Positions 15,693 to 23,993 of a stretch of 44,948 nt of DNA are shown in pieces. The stretch's first letter is position 1. Every line of letters starts with the position of its first letter. The translations under genes and the position numbers were made by a program. The notes under the pieces are model-generated. The model saw only the letters and a program-made list of their open reading frames with translations, had not been told where the DNA came from and searched no databases. The DNA is from an uncultured Eubacteriales bacterium (GTDB lineage Bacteria > Bacillota > Clostridia > Christensenellales > CAG-314), in the NCBI GenBank assembly GCA_949289125.1, contig CASEME010000026.1, forward strand, positions 1-44,948, written 5' to 3'.

Positions 15693-16673
15693 TTAGTCTG
15701 CGTTTTGACAATACAAAATACCGCCGTTGATACACACGTTGCGAGGATCGGATGACACCCTGACAGGCATTTCCAACTCATTGTGCATAAACGAATCCAA
15801 ACCGTTGAGTTTTGCGCCTCCGCCACACAAAAATACACCTTCTTGCTTAACAAGCGTGCTTACCTGTTCGGGGATAGCGTTGAGCAAGCTGTCTATTACT
15901 TTGATATAACGCTTTGCATACTCCACAACGCCGTCGTACACCTCTTTGCTCGACACGTTGATAGTTTCGGTATTGCCCGTCTGCAAATTGATACCTTTGA
16001 CAGTAAAACAAGTAGTATCGTTGCTGTACAAACTGACGCAGTTGAGTTTGAATTGCTCTGCTTGTTCGTTGTCTATCTGTATTAGATATTTTTTGCGGAT
16101 ACGCTCGGCAAGTAATTGAGTAAGACCTTTACCACTATAATACAAAGTACAGCCTGCAACAATATTGTCGGCAAACACCACTGCAAGGTCACAACAATCG
16201 CTACCTATATCCACAATGATGCCTCTATTGGTACGAAACTCTTTGAACAGTTCTATGCTGTCGGCAAGTGCTGTTTCTACAAAAGATACTTCCTTTACAC
16301 CCAAAGATAGCAAAATGTTTTCCAACGCTTTTTTGTCACTGTTTATCATACCGCACGGCACTATTACCGTTGCTGACACCTGCGAATAGCTGTGCACTCT
16401 GTTGGGTGTAACTCGGCTAAGCAACTCTTCAAACAGCATTTTGGCACAGTACGGATCGATAACCGCACCTTCCAATATCGGGTACACCATCTTTACTTTT
16501 GCAGCATTGGTGGTTGCAAGATTGACTGCGGCAACGCCTACGCCCAACACTTCCTTGTTGTCCAACATCTCTACAGCCACAACAGAAGGCATAGTGACGG
16601 TAAAGCCGTCCTTTACCAACCCTGCGCTTATGTATTGCGAACCAACATCAAATACTACTTCGTACTTTGCCAT
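15693..16673 (-). CDS. Divergent MreB-like actin homologue
   Basis: Actin-fold ATPase of 326 residues, near MreB length. Visible signatures are the phosphate-1 loop (VVFDVGSQY), the MPSVVAVE strand, the phosphate-2 loop GIIVDIGSDCCDLAVV and the adenosine loop GVFLCGGGAKLNGLD. It departs from canonical MreB: phosphate-2 reads GSDCCDLA where MreB has GGGTTDIA, and the N-terminal DLGTANT is DVGSQYI. The maf-mreB-minD order supports MreB descent, but mreC and mreD are absent from this locus. A cell-shape or other filament role is inference; a DnaK- or PilM-like ATPase is less likely. The ribosome binding site AGAGG is well placed, and maf ends 32 bases upstream. Confidence 0.72.
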   Translation of the reverse strand: MAKYEVVFDVGSQYISAGLVKDGFTVTMPSVVAVEMLDNKEVLGVGVAAVNLATTNAAKVKMVYPILEGAVIDPYCAKMLFEELLSRVTPNRVHSYSQVSATVIVPCGMINSDKKALENILLSLGVKEVSFVETALADSIELFKEFRTNRGIIVDIGSDCCDLAVVFADNIVAGCTLYYSGKGLTQLLAERIRKKYLIQIDNEQAEQFKLNCVSLYSNDTTCFTVKGINLQTGNTETINVSSKEVYDGVVEYAKRYIKVIDSLLNAIPEQVSTLVKQEGVFLCGGGAKLNGLDSFMHNELEMPVRVSSDPRNVCINGGILYCQNAD

Positions 16674-16705
16674 TTTGCACCTCTGTGTAATTTTATCCTT
16701 TTGCC

Positions 16706-17266
16706 TTACTTGTTGATGTTTATGCCAAACTTTTGCAATGCTTTGCCAACTTCACATACAGGCAAACCCATAACGTTGTCATACTCACCCTCTATAGCAC
16801 TTACAAAGTCGCTATCCTGTATACCGTGTGCGCCTGCTTTGTCGTAGCAACTGCCTGTATCTATGTAGCTTTCTATGTCGCTGTCGCTGAGCTTGCGAAA
16901 AACAACTTTGGTACAAGCCACAAACTGCTCTGTCTTGTGTGCACTCATAAGACACACACCGGTAAGCACTGTGTGCGTGTTGTCGGATAATGCCGACAGC
17001 ATTTGACGGGCTTGCTGTCTGTTGTGCGGTTTGCCCAAAATTTTGTTGTCAAACACCACTGCCGTGTCGCACCCCAACACCAAACTATCGGTATTGTTGC
17101 GCCACACTTCGGCAGCTTTGTTGTACGCAAGTTGCGCAACAAAGGCAGAAGGCTGTTGAGCGTCGCTCTTTTCTTCACCTTGTGCCGGTATAATTGCAAA
17201 ATTATCTAACAACTTATGTAGCAACTCTTTGCGTCGAGGAGAGTTGCTTGCCAAAATCAATTTCAT
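16706..17266 (-). CDS. maf: Maf-family nucleoside triphosphate pyrophosphatase
   Basis: House-cleaning pyrophosphatase of 186 residues, normal length, of the family acting on non-canonical or pyrimidine nucleotides (dTTP/UTP type in many Bacillota). Motifs are LILASNSPRRKELL at the start, LVLGCDTAVVFD in the middle and YDKAGAHGIQD near the C-terminus. I start at ATG 17266, the conserved family start; there is no ribosome binding site and the promoter places the transcript start at this ATG. It lies between coaE and the mreB-like gene. Confidence 0.93.
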   Translation of the reverse strand: MKLILASNSPRRKELLHKLLDNFAIIPAQGEEKSDAQQPSAFVAQLAYNKAAEVWRNNTDSLVLGCDTAVVFDNKILGKPHNRQQARQMLSALSDNTHTVLTGVCLMSAHKTEQFVACTKVVFRKLSDSDIESYIDTGSCYDKAGAHGIQDSDFVSAIEGEYDNVMGLPVCEVGKALQKFGININK

Positions 17267-17272
17267 ATCGAC

Positions 17273-17301
17273 ATTATATAACAAATACAGCAATTTGTAA
17301 A
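17273..17301 (-). promoter_or_regulatory. maf promoter, predicting a leaderless transcript
   Basis: Minus-strand TTTACA (17301-17296), 17-base spacer, perfect TATAAT (17278-17273). The maf ATG begins seven bases after the -10 box, so the mRNA would start at or next to the start codon. Confidence 0.65.
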
Positions 17302-17305
17302 TTGT

Positions 17306-17875
17306 TTATTTGCTCAGCAAATTTGTCAAAGCACAGTCTACATTGTGATACAACTGTTGCAAACTGCCGTTGTTGTCTATCACCACATCGCTTGCGTACT
17401 GCTTTTGAGCAGACATCACCGCATTTGCGCTGTCTGTGCTTACACCGTCACGCTTAGCAACTCGCAAGGCCCTTGTATCGTTGTCGCTTTGCACACTCCA
17501 CACACTGTACCAATGATATGGAAAAGCGTCCAATACGGCAATTTCTACAAACACTATCTCGCTTTTACTTGTGTTGATTGCTTGTTGCAACAACTTGAGA
17601 ATACGTCCAAAAAATATTGCATTGTACTCTTTAAGAAGGTGTTTGTCCTGCTGAAAAAGCACCTGCCTTATGTACGCTCTGTTGAGCTTGCCTTGCTCTA
17701 TTGCTTGCTTGCCCAACAGTGCCTTTACCTCAAGCAGTACTTCCTCTTGGTCTGCCACCTGTCTGCCTATAGCGTCGCAGTCAAGTACGTCATAGCCTTT
17801 GCTTTTGAGATAGATTGCCACAGTACTTTTGCCACTGCCTATACCGCCCGTCAGGGCTACAACTTTAGGCGTCAT
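17306..17875 (-). CDS. coaE: Dephospho-CoA kinase
   Basis: P-loop kinase of 189 residues that phosphorylates dephospho-CoA, the last step of coenzyme A synthesis. The Walker A motif is GGIGSGKSTVA near residues 10-20, followed by VLDCDAIGRQV (catalytic Asp), with the lid-region basic RVAKRDGVS near 135. The start overlaps the polA stop by 11 bases with GGGGGA upstream, so coaE is coupled to polA. polA-coaE order is common in Bacillota. Confidence 0.95.
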   Translation of the reverse strand: MTPKVVALTGGIGSGKSTVAIYLKSKGYDVLDCDAIGRQVADQEEVLLEVKALLGKQAIEQGKLNRAYIRQVLFQQDKHLLKEYNAIFFGRILKLLQQAINTSKSEIVFVEIAVLDAFPYHWYSVWSVQSDNDTRALRVAKRDGVSTDSANAVMSAQKQYASDVVIDNNGSLQQLYHNVDCALTNLLSK

Positions 17876-20390
17876 ACAAACTTTCCCCCACGTCTACATC
17901 TGCTACCAACGGACAAGCAAGACTAACAGCGTTTTCCATCTCTCGTTTGAGAATGTCGGCAACAGCTTGTTGCTCTTCGGGATAGGTATCCACTATCAGT
18001 TCGTCATGCACCTGCAACACAATTTTGCTCTTCAGTCCATTGGCTTGCAAGGCATTGTACACTTTTATCATAGCCACTTTCATAATATCGGCGGCACTGC
18101 CCTGCAAAGGCATATTCATAGCGGCACGCTCGCCAAAGCTACGCATATTGAAGTTGGAAGACTTTATTTCGGGTATATATCTACGTCTACCCAAAATTGT
18201 TGTTACATAGCCGTTTTGCTTTGCCGTTGCCACACTGCTGTCCAAATACTGTTTGATAGAAGGAAACCTGCTGAAGTACAAATTGATATAGTCGTGCGCC
18301 TTTTTGACTGAAGTACCTACGTTTTCGGACAGTCCGAAGTCACTTATACCATAGATTATGCCAAAGTTGACGGCTTTTGCCATACGGCGCATATCGGCGT
18401 TGACCATCTCTTGCGGTATGCCCAACAGCTCGGACGCTACTCTGCTGTGTATATCCTGCCCTTCGGTAAACGCATGCAACAAATTGGCGTCGCCCGAAAA
18501 AGCCGCAAGCAACCGTAGTTCTATCTGCGAATAGTCCGCACCCACAAACACTCCGTACTTGGGCAAAAACAACTTACGTATTTCCTTGCCTTGCTCGTTG
18601 CGGATAGGTATATTTTGCAAGTTGGGATCACTGCTACTCAGTCTGCCTGTGGTAGTAAGATACTGATTGAAAGTAGTATGCACAAGCCCGCGCTTTATCA
18701 ACGGACGCAGACCTTCCACGTATGTGCCGTTGAGCTTGCTAACCTTTCTGTACTGAATAATTTGCTCGATTATCGGATGTTCGCCACGCAACTTTTCCAA
18801 CACATCGTTGTTGGTAGAGTATCCTGTAGCCGTCTTTTTGAAGTGTTTGAGCTTCAGTTTGTCAAACAACACTACAGACAACTGTTTGGGGCTGGAGATA
18901 TTGAACGTTTCCCCTGCGTACTCGTATATCTTTTGCGACAACTGTTCTATCTCTGCTTGGTACTGCGCCGACAAAACGTCAAGACCGTCTACGTCAACTT
19001 TGACGCCCTCTTTTTCCATATCGTACAGCACCTGCGCCAAAGGCAACTCCACTTCCTCGTACAGCTTCAAAGTGCCTTGAATTTGCAGAATATTGTGCAA
19101 CTTGTCCTTAAGCGCAACAAGTGCTACGCCGTACTGCGTATAACCGTAAATGTCCATCAATTCTTTGAGCGTCTTACACGAGCGTTGTTCGGTAAGATAC
19201 TGCATAAGACTGAGGTCATACAGCACATTGTTGAGGACAATATCGTTACTCTCAAGGCGGTGACGCATTGTTTTGATGTCGAATACAACCTTGGGTATTT
19301 GGCTGCCCAACAGCCCACTTATGCCCTCAAATACGTCCTGTATCAAAAGTCCTGCAATAAAATTGTCGCTTATCTCAACAGTAAACTGTTTTTTTGCGTT
19401 GCCGCAAAGTACTATGCTATTGTCGTCCATATACATTGCAATACAACTGCAACTTTGCAGCTCGGCAACGGCTTGTGACAAACCTTGTCTGTCACTTATA
19501 TGCACGTCCTCGCCTTCTTCTACTGTATTGACAGGTTGGTCAAACTGCTCGTCCAATCGGCTGAGCAACGAACGGAACTGCAGCTTGGCAAACAGCTGTT
19601 TTACCTCGTCGTTAAACACAGGTAATGTGCACTGTTCAAGTGTACAATCGACGTCCACGTCTGTTACTATGGTCGCCAACTGTCTGCTTATATACGCCAT
19701 TTCTTTGTCTTCAAGCAGTTTTTGCTTTAGTGCGCCTTTTTGTTCGTCTATATGGCTGTACACTCCGTCAATGTCGCCATACTTGGCAATAAGGGCAGTT
19801 GCCGTTTTTTCTCCAATACCTTTTACACCAGGTATGTTGTCCGATGTGTCCCCTCTTAGTGCTTTGTATTCCACCACCTGCATAGGGGTAAGTCCGTAGT
19901 TAGCTTTGAGCACATCAAGGTCTACACGTTCCACCTCGCTTATGCCTTTTTTGGTAAGTATGACGTTGGTATTGTCATTGACCAACTGCAACATATCCCT
20001 GTCGCCTGTGACAATGAGGCTTTGCGCGTCAAGTTTGCGTGCCAATGTACCAATAAGGTCATCTGCCTCCACACCTGCTATCTCTACCACTTTGACCTGC
20101 ATTGCATTGAGTACATCGTGCAACACGGGCAACTGTGCGGCAAGGTCATCGGGCATACCTTTGCGGTTGGCTTTGTATTGGTCATAGATATCTTTGCGGA
20201 AGTTGTGTCCCTTTTTGTCAAAAGTAACTGCAAGTCTGTCGGGCTTGTACTCCGAAAGTATTTTGAGCATAAGATTGACAAAACCGTACACGGCATTGAC
20301 GTTGACACCGTCGTTGCCCGTCAATGGCGGTAAAGCAAAATACGCCCTATTGAGCAAACTATTGCCGTCTAACAAAACCAATCGTTGCAT
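17865..20390 (-). CDS. polA: DNA polymerase I
   Basis: Family A polymerase of 841 residues for Okazaki-fragment processing and repair. The N-terminal 5'-3' exonuclease domain is intact (LVLLDGNSLLNRAYFAL, EADDLIGTLA, TGDRDMLQLV). The middle 3'-5' exonuclease-like domain has lost its DxE pair (IAMYMDDNS), as in Bacillus PolA, so proofreading is unlikely. The polymerase motifs are complete: DYSQIELRLLAAFSGD, RRMAKAVNFGIIYGIS and LQVHDELIVDTY. ATG 20390 is chosen because GGAGG lies six bases before it; the longer reading runs into the upstream gene. Confidence 0.97.
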   Translation of the reverse strand: MQRLVLLDGNSLLNRAYFALPPLTGNDGVNVNAVYGFVNLMLKILSEYKPDRLAVTFDKKGHNFRKDIYDQYKANRKGMPDDLAAQLPVLHDVLNAMQVKVVEIAGVEADDLIGTLARKLDAQSLIVTGDRDMLQLVNDNTNVILTKKGISEVERVDLDVLKANYGLTPMQVVEYKALRGDTSDNIPGVKGIGEKTATALIAKYGDIDGVYSHIDEQKGALKQKLLEDKEMAYISRQLATIVTDVDVDCTLEQCTLPVFNDEVKQLFAKLQFRSLLSRLDEQFDQPVNTVEEGEDVHISDRQGLSQAVAELQSCSCIAMYMDDNSIVLCGNAKKQFTVEISDNFIAGLLIQDVFEGISGLLGSQIPKVVFDIKTMRHRLESNDIVLNNVLYDLSLMQYLTEQRSCKTLKELMDIYGYTQYGVALVALKDKLHNILQIQGTLKLYEEVELPLAQVLYDMEKEGVKVDVDGLDVLSAQYQAEIEQLSQKIYEYAGETFNISSPKQLSVVLFDKLKLKHFKKTATGYSTNNDVLEKLRGEHPIIEQIIQYRKVSKLNGTYVEGLRPLIKRGLVHTTFNQYLTTTGRLSSSDPNLQNIPIRNEQGKEIRKLFLPKYGVFVGADYSQIELRLLAAFSGDANLLHAFTEGQDIHSRVASELLGIPQEMVNADMRRMAKAVNFGIIYGISDFGLSENVGTSVKKAHDYINLYFSRFPSIKQYLDSSVATAKQNGYVTTILGRRRYIPEIKSSNFNMRSFGERAAMNMPLQGSAADIMKVAMIKVYNALQANGLKSKIVLQVHDELIVDTYPEEQQAVADILKREMENAVSLACPLVADVDVGESLYDA

Positions 20391-20409
20391 GTTGTCCTCC
20401 AAAGTAGTT

Positions 20410-21162
20410 TTATTTGTTGTCGCCATTGACTCCGTATTTGTGTTCAAAGTAGAAGTCAAAAATATATTGAGCGTCGGGCAAACTGCCACCAAGCATCAGC
20501 TTTTTCAATTTGTCCCTGTCATAGGGGCATTGTACACGTTGATAGCTCCAACTGCCGTCATCATTAAGGTGCAAAATGATACCTTTGGCGTAAGTCTCTC
20601 TGTGACACCCTACCGAACCTACATCCACGTACAAACGCTTGCCCTGTATGTCGCAAGGCTCGTGCTTGTGTCCAAAAAATATAACGTCCCCCTCAGTGTA
20701 AGCAAAAGTTTGGTCAAACAGTTGAGCATTGGGATTATTTACCAACTGTGCAAAAGGATACTGTTCAATACTAACCTCTTGCGCATTGAAAGCATAATGA
20801 CAAAATGTAAACAGCGTGTCACCGTGCCTTAGGGTATATTTTAGTGGCAAACTGTGCAATTTATCTTTGTACTGCTTGGGTATACTGTCAAATACATACC
20901 GCTTGTGCTCTGCCGAAGTATGCGACAAAGGCGCGTGTCGGGCAAGATTGAACACACAATCTCTGTCGTGATTGCCTGCAAGCAACACCGCGTTGTTAAG
21001 TGAAAACAGCAACTCAAGACACTGCGCGGAGCTTGGACCCATGTCCACTGCATCGCCACAAAAAACAAAGCTGTCACACTGCTGACTTTGCATATATTCT
21101 GTTATTGCCTGCAACGCCTGATAGTTGCCGTGCACATCGGTAAAAATGCCTATTTTGCGCAT
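20410..21162 (-). CDS. Calcineurin-like metallophosphoesterase (YfcE/MJ0936-like)
   Basis: Metal-dependent phosphodiesterase or phosphatase of 250 residues. The two-metal site is complete: DVHGN near residue 9, GDAVD near 36, GNHDRD near 63, HYAF near 122 and GHKHEP near 165. The VGSVGCHR motif near 180 is also typical of the family. The physiological substrate is unknown. Start ATG 21162 has AAGGA eight bases upstream. It is the first gene of the polA-coaE transcript, ending 20 bases before polA. Confidence 0.88.
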   Translation of the reverse strand: MRKIGIFTDVHGNYQALQAITEYMQSQQCDSFVFCGDAVDMGPSSAQCLELLFSLNNAVLLAGNHDRDCVFNLARHAPLSHTSAEHKRYVFDSIPKQYKDKLHSLPLKYTLRHGDTLFTFCHYAFNAQEVSIEQYPFAQLVNNPNAQLFDQTFAYTEGDVIFFGHKHEPCDIQGKRLYVDVGSVGCHRETYAKGIILHLNDDGSWSYQRVQCPYDRDKLKKLMLGGSLPDAQYIFDFYFEHKYGVNGDNK

Positions 21163-21192
21163 AGCTAATTCCTTTTGTTATTATGTACATAT

Positions 21193-21221
21193 ATTATACA
21201 TTTTTGTCGGACAAAAAGCAA
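21193..21221 (-). promoter_or_regulatory. Promoter of the phosphodiesterase-polA-coaE operon
   Basis: Minus-strand TTGCTT (21221-21216), 17-base spacer, TATAAT (21198-21193). Confidence 0.75.
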
Positions 21222-21229
21222 CCTTTGTA

Positions 21230-21258
21230 TTGCAACGGCAAGAGAAATGTGGTAAAAT
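21230..21258 (+). promoter_or_regulatory. Promoter of the alpha-galactosidase gene
   Basis: TTGCAA (21230-21235), 17-base spacer, TAAAAT (21253-21258), divergent from the polA operon promoter. No cre-like palindrome is obvious to me. Confidence 0.65.
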
Positions 21259-21286
21259 TCTGACATCAACGTGTCGGAGGTAAACA

Positions 21287-23647
21287 ATGATAACGGTAAA
21301 AGACGGCGTGTTCAAAATAGATACAGACAATACAAGCTATATTATGCGTGTGTTGCCCACAGGGCATTTGGAAAACGTGTATTATGGCAGACGCATAAGC
21401 GACGACTTTGACTTACAAGCCATTGTGTGCAAGGAAGGCACAGGACAGGGCACATCTGTGGCTATGCCTTACGGCAACAACAAAAAATTGTGGCCGGACA
21501 ACGTTTGCCTCGAATGTTCCACTACGGGCAGAGGCGACTATCGCGAGCCTATGCTTATTGTAAAGGACAACACCGACAACATAGTATGCGAAATGCTGTA
21601 CGAAGGGTACAACCTATGCGAAGGCGCAGTGCCCCTTGAAAGTTTGCCCCAAACTAACGGTATTGTGCAAACACTGACTATTACTATGTGCGACAAAGCG
21701 CGCAAATTGTATCTCAATTTGTTGTACTCCACCCTACCAGACAGCGACGTTATAATAAAACGCGCTACACTTACCAACAACGGTGACAATACGGTATATG
21801 TGGAAAGAATGATGAGCAATCAGCTCGACTTGCCACAGTGCGACTACGTATTGGACACATTGGACGGCACGTGGGCAAAGGAAAGATATCTGACAAGCAG
21901 ACCACTATCGGTAGGCACACTGACTGTTGATAGCAAGCGTGGCATATCGTCCAACGAACACAACCCGTACATTGTACTAAAACACAAAGACACCACACTA
22001 CACCACGGCGACGCCTACGGATTTAACCTTGTGTATAGTGGCAACCACCAGGAAATAGTACAAACTACAGTGTTTGGCAAAGTGCGCGTACTAAACGGTA
22101 TCAACGAACACGCTTTTTGCTGGCACTTGCAACCGCAAGAAACTTTTTGCACTCCCGAAGCCACATTGTGCTACTCCAACAAAGGTACTAACGGACTGAC
22201 ACAACAGTACCACAACTATATAAACCGCTTCATTGTGCGTGGTAAATGGCAATATGCACCACGTCCTATACTGATTAACAACTGGGAAGCAACGTACTTC
22301 AATTTTACAGAAAAGAAACTTATCGACATAGCGCAAAAGGCAAAAACGCTGGGTATAGAACTGTTTGTGCTCGACGACGGCTGGTTTGGTCAACGCTATG
22401 ACGATACCAAAGGCTTGGGCGATTGGTACGTCAACAAAAAGCGTCTGTCGGGCGGACTTGAAAGATTGATTGCAAAGATCAACGGCATAGGTATGAACTT
22501 TGGTATATGGGTAGAGCCTGAGATGGTCAACCCCGACAGTGATTTGTATCGCAAGCACCCCGATTGGGCAATCACGCACCCCGACTATCAACCTTGCTTG
22601 TGTCGCAACCAACTGCTGTTGGACTTTACCAACAAGGACGTACAAGACTATATAATAGAAAGCATGAGCAAGATTTTTGCTACAAAAGGTATCAGCTATG
22701 TCAAGTGGGACTTCAACAGACCTATGACGGACTTTTATTCGCCCACCTTAAAAGACAGACAGGGCGAAGTACTGCACCGCTATATGCTTGGATTGTACAG
22801 AGTGTTGGATATATTGACAAAGCGTTTTCCCGATATATTGTTTGAAAGTTGTGCAAGTGGGGGCAACAGAGTGGACCTCGGCATACTGTGTTATATGCCA
22901 CAATTTTGGGCAAGTGACAATACAGACAGCTATGACCGCACACGCATACAAGAAGGTACGTTGACCTGCTACCCACAAAGCACAATAGGTAGTCACGTAT
23001 CGGCAAGCCCCAATCATCAGACGTTACGCCAAAGCCTTGTCGACACACGTTTCAATGCGGCGTGCACGGGCGCACTTGGATACGAGCTTGATTTGTCGGA
23101 GATGAACAGAGTGGATACAATAGCCGTAAAAGCGCAAATAGAGTGGTACAAACAACACCGTATGACCTTGCAATACGGCAAGTATTACAAACTAAAAAGC
23201 GTGTTTCAAAATGGTGACGGGGCGTGGCTTATTGTCAACGATGACGCGACGGACGCAGTTGCGTGTGTAACTAACGGCATACAGACCACTATACCCCCAC
23301 AAGAGACACTATGCACGTGTGACGCTCTTGACGACAACAAGACCTACCTGTTTGAAACGCGACAGCAAATACTCAGCGTCAAAATGTTTGGCAGTCTTAT
23401 CAATATGGTAAGCCCCGTGCATATCAAACAAGAAGGCAAATTGCAAAACTTTTTGGACAACAACGTACCACTGATAAAAAGCGAAAAGCAAAGCTATGTG
23501 CTTGGTGGCGATGTGCTCAACCGTTGCGGAGTGCGACTGTATCAGCAATGGGGAAGCACAGGCTATGACGACACTGTGCGCGTTATGGGCGACTTTGGCA
23601 GTAGATTGTACAGCATAACAGCAAAGTCACCAACGCCCAAAGACTAA
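21287..23647 (+). CDS. GH36 alpha-galactosidase
   Basis: Protein of 786 residues, a little longer than the usual 720-740. It has an N-terminal beta-supersandwich, a catalytic barrel from about 320 and a C-terminal beta domain. Catalytic motifs are intact: ELFVLDDGWFGQR, GIWVEPEMVNPDSD, YVKWDFNRPMTD (nucleophile Asp) and WASDNTDSYDR (acid/base Asp), with CASGGNRVDLG between. It removes terminal alpha-1,6-galactose from raffinose-type sugars or galactomannan fragments. No signal peptide is seen, so it is cytoplasmic and would need a transporter encoded elsewhere. GGAGG lies seven bases before the ATG. It is monocistronic. Confidence 0.95.
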   Translation: MITVKDGVFKIDTDNTSYIMRVLPTGHLENVYYGRRISDDFDLQAIVCKEGTGQGTSVAMPYGNNKKLWPDNVCLECSTTGRGDYREPMLIVKDNTDNIVCEMLYEGYNLCEGAVPLESLPQTNGIVQTLTITMCDKARKLYLNLLYSTLPDSDVIIKRATLTNNGDNTVYVERMMSNQLDLPQCDYVLDTLDGTWAKERYLTSRPLSVGTLTVDSKRGISSNEHNPYIVLKHKDTTLHHGDAYGFNLVYSGNHQEIVQTTVFGKVRVLNGINEHAFCWHLQPQETFCTPEATLCYSNKGTNGLTQQYHNYINRFIVRGKWQYAPRPILINNWEATYFNFTEKKLIDIAQKAKTLGIELFVLDDGWFGQRYDDTKGLGDWYVNKKRLSGGLERLIAKINGIGMNFGIWVEPEMVNPDSDLYRKHPDWAITHPDYQPCLCRNQLLLDFTNKDVQDYIIESMSKIFATKGISYVKWDFNRPMTDFYSPTLKDRQGEVLHRYMLGLYRVLDILTKRFPDILFESCASGGNRVDLGILCYMPQFWASDNTDSYDRTRIQEGTLTCYPQSTIGSHVSASPNHQTLRQSLVDTRFNAACTGALGYELDLSEMNRVDTIAVKAQIEWYKQHRMTLQYGKYYKLKSVFQNGDGAWLIVNDDATDAVACVTNGIQTTIPPQETLCTCDALDDNKTYLFETRQQILSVKMFGSLINMVSPVHIKQEGKLQNFLDNNVPLIKSEKQSYVLGGDVLNRCGVRLYQQWGSTGYDDTVRVMGDFGSRLYSITAKSPTPKD

Positions 23648-23713
23648 CATTGTTGACACAATAGTTGCTACCAACAATGTGTACGCACTACAACTAAACT
23701 AACTTACACAAAA

Positions 23714-23743
23714 AATGCAGGCGACCAACGAGCCGTCTGCATT
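23714..23743. terminator. Shared bidirectional terminator between the galactosidase gene and the feo operon
   Basis: A hairpin pairs AATGCAGGCG (23714-23723) with CGTCTGCATT (23734-23743), with one G-U. Runs of A on the left and T on the right serve both converging transcripts. Confidence 0.8.
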
Positions 23744-23783
23744 TTTTTATTGTTAAACTACTATTGAGGAAAAATTTATCATG

Positions 23784-23975
23784 TTAGTTTTGTGGCAATT
23801 TACTATTGTCACCGCACTTGTCCTTGTTGCAACATTTGCAACAGCCATTGCACGATGAACAACTCGAACAGCCACAACCGCTTTTGCCGCGACGTTTAGA
23901 TATTGCCACGCTTATTGCCGCGCCTACAACAATGGCTACGGCAACAACAATTATCAGTATTTCAAACCACTTCAT
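23784..23975 (-). CDS. FeoB-associated Cys-rich membrane protein
   Basis: Small protein of 63 residues with one transmembrane helix (about 5-26, FEILIIVVAVAIVVGAAISV) and a cytoplasmic tail carrying ten Cys in about 22 residues (SGCGCSSCSSCNGCCKCC). This matches the FeoB-associated Cys-rich family found after feoB in Bacillota. The cysteines may handle Fe(II) delivered by FeoB; the mechanism is not established. GGAGG lies eight bases upstream, and feoB ends 18 bases before. Confidence 0.9.
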   Translation of the reverse strand: MKWFEILIIVVAVAIVVGAAISVAISKRRGKSGCGCSSCSSCNGCCKCCNKDKCGDNSKLPQN

Positions 23976-23993
23976 TATTGTTACCTCCTAACC

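Noticed and set aside
23647-23680. Perfect 9-bp inverted repeat (ACATTGTTG/CAACAATGT) after the galactosidase gene
   Set aside because: No T run follows and a better terminator lies 40 bases further on; probably chance or an accessory mRNA end.
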